Assembly: GCA_963666465.1 (NCBI GenBank)
Contig: OY762824.1
Location: 3,782,001-3,846,000, forward strand
Origin: VXYL01 sp963666465
GTDB lineage: Bacteria; Pseudomonadota; Gammaproteobacteria; Pseudomonadales; Azotimanducaceae
Direction of reading: 5' to 3'
DNA length: 64,000 nucleotides
The first letter of the stretch is position 1. Every line of letters begins with the position of its first letter. Of this stretch, positions 57,917 to 64,000 are shown piece after piece. The notes beneath the pieces were generated by a model. That model saw only the letters and a program-made list of their open reading frames with translations. It was not told the origin of the DNA and made no database searches. Made by a program: the position numbers and the translations under genes.

Positions 57917-58672
57917 ATGTGGATCTCTGGCACCATCCTAGCCCTGTTCGTGCTGCCGGCCGCGCTGGGCCTGGCGCATCGGGCGTATCTGGGCCATCCA
58001 CACTGGCGCGAAGCCAGCCATGCCCCCACCGGGCTCTCGCCGGCGCCCGAAGCGCATCCGGGGGCGGTGGTGCAGGTGTTCGCGGCGCGCACCTGGGGCA
58101 CCCGCGGTGGCATCGCCGTACACACGTGGATCGCCACCAAGCGCAGCGCGTCAGACCACTATCGCCGCCACGAGGTGATCGGCTGGCGGCTGCGGCGCAA
58201 CCTGCCGGCCCTTGCCAGCGGCCCCGGCAACCCGGACGCGCAATGGTTCTCCAATCCGCCGCGATTGCTGGTGGACCTGCGCGGCGAGGGAGTTGACGCC
58301 ATCATCGACGCCGTGGAAGCGGCGGTGGCAAGCTATCCGTATCCGAACGAATATCGCACCTGGCCCGGCCCCAACAGCAACACCTTCACCGCCCACGTGG
58401 GGCGGCAGGTGCCGGCACTTGGCCTCGACCTGCCGCCAACCGCCATCGGCAAGGACTTCCTCCCCGGTGGCGCAATGGCGGCGCGTTCCCCCGGCGGCGG
58501 CCTGCAGATCTCCCTTTTCGGAACCTTCGGCGTCCTCGCTTCCCCCCGCGAAGGGGTGGAAGTGAACGTCGCAAGCCTGGTCGCCGGCGTCCGCTTCTGG
58601 CCCCCCGCCGTCAAGCTCCCCGGAGTCGGCGCATGGCCTCCAGCGTCGTCACAGGAGCGACGATTGGAGTAG
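57917..58672 (+). CDS. DUF3750 family protein
   Basis: The 251-residue product has an N-terminal hydrophobic anchor (ISGTILALFVLPAALGLAHR) and a mature part with AVVQVFAARTWGTRGGIAVH, TWIATKRS, RHEVIGWRL, SYPYPNEYRTWPGPNSNTFT and a C-terminal GLQISLFGTFGVL. NEYxxWPGPNSNTF is the hallmark of DUF3750, a family of unknown function predicted to be periplasmic or membrane-bound. A TTG five codons upstream (LKKALMW) would give a more basic N-terminus. It is the first intact gene after the transposon debris. Confidence 0.85.
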   Translation: MWISGTILALFVLPAALGLAHRAYLGHPHWREASHAPTGLSPAPEAHPGAVVQVFAARTWGTRGGIAVHTWIATKRSASDHYRRHEVIGWRLRRNLPALASGPGNPDAQWFSNPPRLLVDLRGEGVDAIIDAVEAAVASYPYPNEYRTWPGPNSNTFTAHVGRQVPALGLDLPPTAIGKDFLPGGAMAARSPGGGLQISLFGTFGVLASPREGVEVNVASLVAGVRFWPPAVKLPGVGAWPPASSQERRLE

Positions 58673-58753
58673 TTGCATGCACTGCGCCCCCCCCTTGAGC
58701 CCTTGGCACATGTCCGGGGGAGGGCGCTCGCGCATCGGGATATGATTGCGGAC

Positions 58754-59929
58754 ATGAAGCCCAGGGACACATTCAGCGAACGGGTGGTGCCGTTTGCGCG
58801 GCCGGATTCGCGCTTCAGCATGGTCGTCGCGCCCGACGGGCGGTTTCTCGGTGCCGATGGCGGTGGCGCGCTTGCTCTCACCGACGCGATTTCGGACGAT
58901 CTCATGTGGCGCCTGGATGGTGGCCGTCTGCGGCACTCGGCGGCTTCGGCAGTGCTCGACCTGGCAGGGGACCATGGGGCTTGCCGCCTCGCCACTGGCG
59001 GCGTCGGCATCGAGCCGGAGGGCGTGGGCGGACCCTTTGCCGTCATTCACGGCCCGGAGCGGCTGCCATCGGAATACCTCGATCACCTGCGCGAACACGG
59101 CTGGGTATGCCTCGTGGCCATCTTGGCGCCTGAGATCGTGGATGCACTGCAACGCATCGCTGGCACCGATGGCTACACGGGGCATCGGCAGGACCGCAAG
59201 CGTCGGCAGCTGTGCCAGGGCAGCGCGCTGGCGAAGACGGCGGTGGAACCGATTTCGGCCTGGCTTGCGCGAAGCTACATGCAAACGAGCGATATCCGCC
59301 TGGCCCACTCGCCAGGCATCGGCGTGCTGACGCCGGACGATGGCAAGCGCGCGGTGCAGGGGTGGCACTCGGATTACCCCTATCACTGGGGCATCAACGC
59401 CGGCGGCAAGGTGCCGACGCCGAGTGGCCAGACGGTCATGGGCGTGCAGCGGATCGTCTGCGTATCGGAGTTCACCAAGTTCCACGGTGCGACGGCGTTC
59501 AAGCTCGGCTCCCATGCGCTCGATCATGGCCCGCCCGAGGACTGGGGGCTCGCCAGGGATGCCTACCAACCCGACTATCGCGCCGCCAACGGCCTGCCCT
59601 ACAACGGCCCGGACGCGGACGTGATCGAGGCCCCGGCAGGCAGCATGATCCTGTTCGACACCCGCACCTGGCATCGCGCCGGGGTCAACCGCAGCGACCG
59701 CGGCCGCGCCGCCATCCTGATGGACATGACGCCGGCCTACATCGTTCCCTACTCCGACACCAGCGAGGACTACCGAGCCTTCACGGAAAGCGACGGCTAC
59801 GACGATCTGAACGAGCGGGAGAAGGCGGAGTTCACGCGGCTCATGGTGCATCGCTTTCTAGGGCCGGCGGGCCCGCGCTCCGTCATCGGAACGCATGCGG
59901 AACTGACGGAGCGGTTGCCGCGGCCTTGA
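58754..59929 (+). CDS. Phytanoyl-CoA dioxygenase (PhyH) family protein
   Basis: Predicted Fe(II)/2-oxoglutarate-dependent dioxygenase; substrate unknown. The iron facial triad is visible as H and D in VQGWHSDYPYHWG and the distal H in LFDTRTWHRAGVNRSDRGRA, the last segment also holding the 2-oxoglutarate Arg. Length 391 residues, longer than simple PhyH proteins, with an N-terminal region (1-110) lacking the motif. Start is uncertain: ATG at 58754 (MKPRDTFSERVVPFARPDSR) or 58742. Located upstream of an enoyl-CoA hydratase gene, so involvement in CoA-ester or lipid catabolism is possible but unproven. Confidence 0.85.
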   Translation: MKPRDTFSERVVPFARPDSRFSMVVAPDGRFLGADGGGALALTDAISDDLMWRLDGGRLRHSAASAVLDLAGDHGACRLATGGVGIEPEGVGGPFAVIHGPERLPSEYLDHLREHGWVCLVAILAPEIVDALQRIAGTDGYTGHRQDRKRRQLCQGSALAKTAVEPISAWLARSYMQTSDIRLAHSPGIGVLTPDDGKRAVQGWHSDYPYHWGINAGGKVPTPSGQTVMGVQRIVCVSEFTKFHGATAFKLGSHALDHGPPEDWGLARDAYQPDYRAANGLPYNGPDADVIEAPAGSMILFDTRTWHRAGVNRSDRGRAAILMDMTPAYIVPYSDTSEDYRAFTESDGYDDLNEREKAEFTRLMVHRFLGPAGPRSVIGTHAELTERLPRP

Positions 59930-60064
59930 TTGGGCGGGGTCGCGCCCCCCTGACGCGCCACGAAGCGGGCGAGATGCCCTCCCTCCGGGAAGAAAAGGGG
60001 CGCGCCCTCGCTGCGAAGGCCCGTTGTACACTCGCGCGGTTTTCCACAGGGCCACGAGGCGACC

Positions 60065-60748
60065 ATGACCGAATACGCGAGCTACGAAAGCACGGGCGGC
60101 ATCGCCGTTCTGACTTTGAACGACGGCAAGGCCAATGCCTTCGGCCCGAACATGATCGAGTCGGTGAATTCGCTGCTCGACCGCGCCCAGGCGGAGGAAG
60201 CCAACGCCGTCGTGTTGATGGGTCGGCCCGGGCTCTTCTCCGGGGGCTTCGATCTCAAGGTCATTCGCGGGGACGATCCGGAAGCGGCTCGGGCCATGAG
60301 CCTTGGCGGGGCGCGGCTGATGATGCGGCTCTACGGCTTCCCGCTGCCGCTCGTGATCGCGGCGACGGGACACGCGGTGGCCTTGGGTGCCTTCTGCCTC
60401 TTGACCGGCGACTACCGTGTCGGCACCGCCGGAGACTTCCGCATTGGCCTCAACGAAACCGCAATCGGCATGAGCCTGCCCCCCTTCGGCCTGATGCTGG
60501 CGAACGAGCGCCTCTCGAAGCGGCACCTCAGCCGCGCCGCCATCGCAGCGACGATGTTCACTCCCGACGAGGCCCGCGATGCCGGCTTCCTCGACGAGGT
60601 GGCGCCGGCCGAGGAAGTGCGCGATGCAGCCCTCGAAGCGGCCCGTTCCTTCACGCAACTCGACGGCGCCGCCTATGCCTCGGTCAAGCAGGGCCTCCGA
60701 GGCGAAGCCATCGCCGGCATTGTGGCGGGCCTGGACGCCGGCGGCTAG
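60065..60748 (+). CDS. Enoyl-CoA hydratase/isomerase (crotonase) family protein
   Basis: Crotonase-fold protein of 227 residues. VLTLNDGKANAFGPNMIESV, then LFSGGFDLKVIRGD (oxyanion-hole and CoA-binding block), TGHAVALGAFCLLTGDYRVG and LNETAIGMSLPPFG are visible. The usual catalytic Glu positions are replaced (GHAVALGAF without the first Glu; NETAIG keeps a Glu), as in isomerase-like members. The gene ends with TAG that is part of the CTAG left boundary of family A repeat A6, which suggests the repeat inserted at the gene end. Confidence 0.9.
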   Translation: MTEYASYESTGGIAVLTLNDGKANAFGPNMIESVNSLLDRAQAEEANAVVLMGRPGLFSGGFDLKVIRGDDPEAARAMSLGGARLMMRLYGFPLPLVIAATGHAVALGAFCLLTGDYRVGTAGDFRIGLNETAIGMSLPPFGLMLANERLSKRHLSRAAIAATMFTPDEARDAGFLDEVAPAEEVRDAALEAARSFTQLDGAAYASVKQGLRGEAIAGIVAGLDAGG

Positions 60749-60866
60749 CGCCACAAGAACCGTTGCCTTCCGGCAACGGTTCTTGCCCCAGCCCGAGCCG
60801 TCCTGGCACCCTGTCGGCATTCGGCCAGTTTGAGCTTGCGCCGTCCGAAGTCCGACAGCCTCCTAG
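60745..60866. repeat. Family A repeat, copy A6, with perfect hairpin
   Basis: Bounded by CTAG on both sides (60745-60748 and 60863-60866). It contains a perfect 14-bp stem CAAGAACCGTTGCC-TTCC-GGCAACGGTTCTTG (60754-60785), better than in any other copy. Situated between convergent genes (hydratase on plus, hydrolase on minus), it could serve as a bidirectional terminator. Confidence 0.88.
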
Positions 60867-60941
60867 CGCGCCCTGACGGGCGCGTCGGCAGTTGCTGCGC
60901 AACTGCTGGCCTTCTTCCTTCGCTTCCGCTCGCCACTTCGG

Positions 60942-60978
60942 CTAGGAGCCGGCGCCGTTCTACGGCGCCGGCTCCTAG
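60942..60978. terminator. Perfect 17-bp hairpin at the hydrolase 3' end
   Basis: CTAGGAGCCGGCGCCGT-TCT-ACGGCGCCGGCTCCTAG: a 17-bp stem with 3-nt loop. The hydrolase stop codon (TAG) lies in its right arm. The core GCGCCGTTCTACGGCGC is also present at the plsC end (27104-27120). No U-tract follows, so termination is inferred from stem strength and position only. Confidence 0.6.
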
Positions 60979-61778
60979 GCGATTTCCTGATCTGCAAGAA
61001 AGGCGGTGATCTCTCGGGCCAGGTCGTCGGGTGAGTCGAGCTCTGGGAGGTGACCTGCGTCGTTGACGACACCGGTTCGGGTTGGGCCTCGCAGGGCCGT
61101 GCGGAAGCGTTCGTTCGACGATGCTGGCAGCACGCGATCTTCGCTGCCGCGCAGCAGCAGTGTCGGGTGGTGTACTCGATGCAGCCGCGAAGCCACCCCC
61201 GTGTCGCCGAAGGGGAACAGGAAGCGGGCGGCGGCTTCCATGGCGCGGGCGTGCATCACTTGATAGTCGATGGCCTCGGCGCCTTCGGGCACCTGCCATG
61301 CCTGCTTCCATGCTTCGGGGCGTTGGCAGACGAGATTGGGGATGGAGTCGGGGCCTGGCGCCTGTGCCCAGATGTCCGCGCCCGGGTCCTCCGTGTCGTG
61401 GCTGCCGAAGGGGGCGATGAGCACCAGGCGGTGTACCAGGCTGCCGGCAATCGCGGCGACCTCCGCCGCCAGGGCGCCGCCGACCGAACTGCCGATGAGG
61501 TCCACCGGAGCTTCGTCGAGTGCCTCGATGGTCTCCACACAATGCACCACCCAGTCGAGCAGCGTGTCCAGGTGCCGGAAGTTCTCGGCGCCCGGAAAGC
61601 CCGGCAGCGACGGCACGATCACGCGCCGCGACTCCGCGAGTCTGTCGAGGAACGGCACCCAGGCAGGCAAGCCGCCGATGCCGGCGAAGAACACCGCCGG
61701 TGGCGCCGAAGGGTTGTCGCCGCCGGTGAGCACCCGAACCGAATGCCCCCCAACCGAAATCGTCGCCTCCTGCACCAT
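60975..61778 (-). CDS. Alpha/beta hydrolase
   Basis: The 267-residue protein has the alpha/beta-hydrolase fold: VFFAGIGGLPAWVPFLDRLA, nucleophile elbow DLIGSSVGGALAAEVAAIAG (Ser), LLLRGSEDRVLPASS (Asp) and VVNDAGHLPELDSPDDLARE (His). The ATG (61776-61778) overlaps the stop of the upstream flavin monooxygenase gene by one base (TGATG), so the two enzymes are almost certainly co-expressed. Such pairs often oxygenate a ring or ketone and hydrolyse the resulting ester or lactone; the actual substrate is unknown. Confidence 0.9.
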   Translation of the reverse strand: MVQEATISVGGHSVRVLTGGDNPSAPPAVFFAGIGGLPAWVPFLDRLAESRRVIVPSLPGFPGAENFRHLDTLLDWVVHCVETIEALDEAPVDLIGSSVGGALAAEVAAIAGSLVHRLVLIAPFGSHDTEDPGADIWAQAPGPDSIPNLVCQRPEAWKQAWQVPEGAEAIDYQVMHARAMEAAARFLFPFGDTGVASRLHRVHHPTLLLRGSEDRVLPASSNERFRTALRGPTRTGVVNDAGHLPELDSPDDLAREITAFLADQEIA

Positions 61779-63049
61779 CAGGCCACCGCCCTCGCCGTGG
61801 CGCGTTCCGCCAGCGGTTGCGGCCACCAAGCGTCTTCCCAGCGGTCGTCGAAGAGGTGCTGGATCTGCGGCAGCACGCGCTCGGCATAGAGCCGGGTGTT
61901 GTACTTGGCAAGCTCCGTGGACATGTTGCCGAACTGGCACAGCAGCATCAGGTGGCCGACGTTGAGGTCGATGCACACCTGCCGGATGCGTTCCGCCACC
62001 TGGTCGGGATCGCCGGCGATGACATAGCCGAGATCGAGAATCCGCTCCCAGTCTCGGGCTGCGCCCATGGCGCCGGGGCGACCGCCACCGTTCTGGCCAT
62101 TGCCGGCGCGGCTCTGTGCTGCGGCAAGGGCAACCTGGGACTGCACCTTGGCGCGAATGGTGGCCTCGGACTGGTACCCCGCCGGCGAGGCCCACTTGGG
62201 GTTGACGTGCAGGCAGCGGCCGTAGAAGTACTCGGCCGGCTCGCGGTAGAGCTCCAGCGCCTCCTTCTCCGTCTCGCCCACCGCCACGAATTGCAGGAAG
62301 CCTGCGCGGTAGGGGTTGCGGTCCTTGCCGAGCCGATCCATCTCGTCCCAAAAGCCCTGCATGGTGGCGGCGCCAGCCTTGTAGCCGAAGTACGAGAGGT
62401 AGCTGTACACGTAGTCCATCTCCGCACACCAGCGCCACGTCTCCACCGAGCCGCCGCCCGGAATCCACACCGGTGGATGCGGCTTCTGCACCGGGCGCGG
62501 CCAGACGTTGACGTAGCGAAGCTGGTTGTAGCGGCCGTTGAAGGCGAACGTCTCCGGCGCCTGCCATGCCTTCATGACGATGTCGTGCGCCTCGTAGTAG
62601 CGGTCGCGCAGCTTCGACGGGTTCTGGCCGTAGGCGAAGATGGTGTCCATTGGCGTGCCCACCGGGAATCCTGCGATGAGGCGCCCGCCGGACATGCAGT
62701 CGAGCATGGCGAACTCCTCCGCCACCCGCGTCGGCGGGTTGTAAAGCGCGAGCGAGTTGCCCATCACGCAGATGGCCGGCGCGGACGTGCGCCGCGTGAG
62801 AGTGGCGGCAATCAGGTTCGGCGAAGGCATCAGGCCGTAGCCATTCTGGTGATGCTCGTTGCAGCAAACCCCGTCGAAGCCCACCTCACCGGCGAACTCG
62901 AGCTCGTCGAGATACTCGTGGTAGTGCTGGTGCACCCGCTCGGCGTCAAGCAGCCCAGAGTCGATGTCAACCCAAACCGACGGATGCTCTTCCCGGAAAT
63001 CGTCCGGCAAGTCCTTGTAGGGCATCAAGTGAAACCAAAGATTCTTCAC
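61778..63049 (-). CDS. LLM-class flavin-dependent monooxygenase
   Basis: Bacterial luciferase-like FMN/F420 oxidoreductase, 423 residues. Typical elements are FDGVCCNEHHQNGYGLMPSP (NEHH), ICVMGNSLALYNPPTRVAEE, FAMLDCMSGGRLIAGFPVG, PHPPVWIPGGGSVETWRWC and a C-terminal IAGDPDQVAERIRQVC. It resembles alkanal/limonene-type monooxygenases of this family. It requires a flavin reductase that is not seen in the window. First gene of a two-gene minus-strand unit with the alpha/beta hydrolase. Confidence 0.92.
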   Translation of the reverse strand: MKNLWFHLMPYKDLPDDFREEHPSVWVDIDSGLLDAERVHQHYHEYLDELEFAGEVGFDGVCCNEHHQNGYGLMPSPNLIAATLTRRTSAPAICVMGNSLALYNPPTRVAEEFAMLDCMSGGRLIAGFPVGTPMDTIFAYGQNPSKLRDRYYEAHDIVMKAWQAPETFAFNGRYNQLRYVNVWPRPVQKPHPPVWIPGGGSVETWRWCAEMDYVYSYLSYFGYKAGAATMQGFWDEMDRLGKDRNPYRAGFLQFVAVGETEKEALELYREPAEYFYGRCLHVNPKWASPAGYQSEATIRAKVQSQVALAAAQSRAGNGQNGGGRPGAMGAARDWERILDLGYVIAGDPDQVAERIRQVCIDLNVGHLMLLCQFGNMSTELAKYNTRLYAERVLPQIQHLFDDRWEDAWWPQPLAERATARAVA

Positions 63050-63198
63050 GCGGCCATCCTCCCCAAGACCACAGACATTGCGGCCAATGGTACGCGACGT
63101 GTCGGTGCAATGGGGACTTGAAGAAAGCCCGGTGGACCGTTCGCTGGCGGCCCGTGGCGAACTGGAGAGACGCTACGCTTCAGGTGGCGATGGTGGGT

Positions 63199-63308
63199 GG
63201 CAGCGGTTGGATTCGAACCAACATCCCCGGACTGGTGCTACCATTCGTGTGCGTCCAAGCACATGGCAGTCCGTGACCCGGACTCTCTCCAAATTGAGCT
63301 ACGCTGCC
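63199..63308 (-). tRNA. tRNA-like sequence with enlarged middle (110 nt)
   Basis: The minus strand has a 7-bp acceptor stem (GGCAGCG/CGCTGCC), TA at positions 8-9, a D arm (GCTC-AATTTGGAGA-GAGT) and a canonical T arm (GTTGG-TTCGAAT-CCAAC). Between D and T arms there are about 60 nt instead of about 27. No standard 5-7-5 anticodon arm can be drawn: AGTCC-GGGTCAC-GGACT lacks U33, and a longer stem GGACTG/CAGTCC encloses some 32 nt. After the acceptor stem comes A-CCC-ACCA rather than N-CCA. It may be a tRNA pseudogene, a tRNA with an insertion, or a novel tRNA-like RNA. Its first 10 nt overlap the 3' end of the HTH gene. Confidence 0.5.
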
Positions 63309-63703
63309 GTTTCACTCTCCGCCGTCTCTCCCCTCAGTGCAGAGGCTGCGAATTGAAGCTGGGCGACTAGCCCGCTCAGGTCGAAGCGTCGCACCGTTAG
63401 GCCATCGTCGATGAACTCACCATGCAGGCGCGTCAGCAGGCCTTTGGATTCCAAAGACCCAACAGCCCTTTCGACTGTACGCACCGTAACGCCCATCCGA
63501 CTCGCGATGGTCGACAGCCTAGGGTACGGCCATTGCCCTTCGCCTTGCCACCAGTGCATCAGCAGGTTCAAGATCACCATCATCTCCGTGGCCGACAACC
63601 TCAGGGACGCCTGCGAGCGGATCAAAATGTCGGGCACAGCCGTGAAGCCCGTCACTCCATCGGTGACGGCTCCGTTCCAACGTGTTCGGATCAGCGATTC
63701 CAT
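63299..63703 (-). CDS. Small winged helix-turn-helix protein
   Basis: The 134-residue protein has an HTH_36-like domain: LSATEMMVILNLLMHWWQGE then WPYPRLSTIASRMGVTVRTV, ERAVGSLESKGLLTRLHGEF and VRRFDLSGLVAQLQF. This form (T-x-R-T-V-E-R-A-V-x-x-L) is common in replication-initiator or regulatory proteins of plasmids and mobile elements. The exact role is unknown. The gene ends within a tRNA-like sequence, and an inverted repeat that could be its operator lies about 160 bp upstream. Confidence 0.7.
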   Translation of the reverse strand: MESLIRTRWNGAVTDGVTGFTAVPDILIRSQASLRLSATEMMVILNLLMHWWQGEGQWPYPRLSTIASRMGVTVRTVERAVGSLESKGLLTRLHGEFIDDGLTVRRFDLSGLVAQLQFAASALRGETAESETAA

Positions 63704-64000
63704 GCCGAAAATCGTAACACGGTGGAGTGATCTGATTCATAATGGATGCGACATTAGCGTCGCTTTTTCTACGGAGGCTCGGGATCCACCCTCGGTGGTC
63801 CGTCAAGGCAGCGCTTGGTGTGTGCTTTCCTAGCCCAAGTTTACCAACGAAAAAAATAAACTGTTGTATCTCAACAATTTAGGTTGACCGAATCGCGCGC
63901 ATGGCACTACATTCGTGCCCGACGTGATGGTTTCCCCTCAGACGACCGCCTGGTGTGTCCCCCCGGCTGAGGAGGGGATCCCCAAGGCATCGAGGATGGC
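63704..64000. other. Upstream region of the HTH gene to window end
   Basis: About 300 bp, AT-richer than the rest of the window at 63835-63885. It holds an inverted repeat (63862-63876) and a possible plus-strand promoter. At 63995 an ATG follows GAGG and could start a gene that runs out of the window; this cannot be verified. Confidence 0.4.
63862..63912 (+). promoter_or_regulatory. Inverted repeat and possible promoter
   Basis: TGTTG-TATCT-CAACA is a perfect 5-bp inverted repeat with a 5-bp spacer, followed 7 bp later by TTGACC (63884-63889) and, at 18 bp, TACATT (63908-63913 approximately). This could be an operator-promoter pair reading away from the HTH gene. The -10 match is only moderate. 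Confidence 0.35.

Noticed and set aside
60975..62867. A 630-codon frame fusing the alpha/beta hydrolase to upstream sequence
   Set aside because: The upstream part is an out-of-frame reading of the LLM monooxygenase gene; the real start overlaps that gene's stop.
63078..63356. Plus-strand frame containing WQRLDSNQHPRTGAT
   Set aside because: This is the well-known false ORF produced by the complement of a tRNA T arm, here from the tRNA-like sequence.

Overview
The window is a GC-rich bacterial chromosome segment that spans the replication-origin neighbourhood. The order rpmH-rnpA-yidD-yidC-mnmE-mnmG-rsmG-parA-parB-atpIBEFHAGDC-glmU on the minus strand, back to back with dnaA-dnaN-recF-gyrB on the plus strand, is the classical gammaproteobacterial arrangement. 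GyrB has the 804-residue length of the E. coli enzyme, including the gammaproteobacterial insert. I therefore read this as a gammaproteobacterium of unknown genus.

Layout. 1-3505: the 5' end of glmU, then two accessory plus-strand genes (an AAA_14/DUF4143 ATPase and an AlbA_2-type regulator) and phhB, interposed between glmU and atpC. 3524-10858: the complete F1Fo ATP synthase operon with a good sigma70 promoter. 11071-19873: parB, parA, rsmG, mnmG, mnmE, yidC, yidD, rnpA, rpmH, many joined by 1-4 nt stop/start overlaps. 19874-20480: candidate oriC with two DnaA boxes. 20481-26914: dnaA, dnaN, recF, gyrB. 27112-28424: plsC and gmhB. 28425-32940: a decayed accessory island with a TnpB relic, a frameshifted FitAB/VapBC-type toxin-antitoxin module, an IS1182-family insertion sequence and a DUF433/DUF5615 module cut by it. 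32945-43498: tag, trkH, trkA, rsmB, fmt, def, dprA, purE, tsaC, aroE. 43495-47182: cytochrome oxidase assembly (surf1, ctaA, ctaB, SCO). 47182-51202: a frameshifted egtB, panC and pgi. 51260-53152: relics (serine recombinase, NYN-domain protein) and repeats. 53249-55183: acs. 55184-57870: two IS630-type elements (one a fragment), a small secreted cysteine-rich protein gene with a partner membrane peptide gene, and an integrase relic. 57917-63049: a DUF3750 protein, a phytanoyl-CoA dioxygenase-like protein, an enoyl-CoA hydratase, an alpha/beta hydrolase and an LLM-class flavin monooxygenase. 63199-64000: a 110-nt tRNA-like sequence, a small HTH protein and a possible operator/promoter.

Two themes stand out. 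First, at least three families of dispersed repeats litter gene boundaries and sometimes coding sequence. Family A (about 115 bp, bounded by CTAG-like tetranucleotides, shares one end with the resident IS1182 element) has six copies. Family B (ends GTAGTGTCTCAC/GTGAGACACTAC) has five. Family C (90 bp) has one copy beside plsC and two in tandem that form the last 60 residues of PanC. Second, the core genes are intact, while at least nine accessory genes carry single frameshifts or truncations. This suggests an element-rich genome losing accessory functions, although one-base errors in the assembly cannot be excluded from the sequence alone. The best candidate for something undescribed is the small secreted protein/membrane peptide pair at 55618-56118, whose ribosome binding site appears to have been separated from its start codon by the adjacent IS630 insertion.
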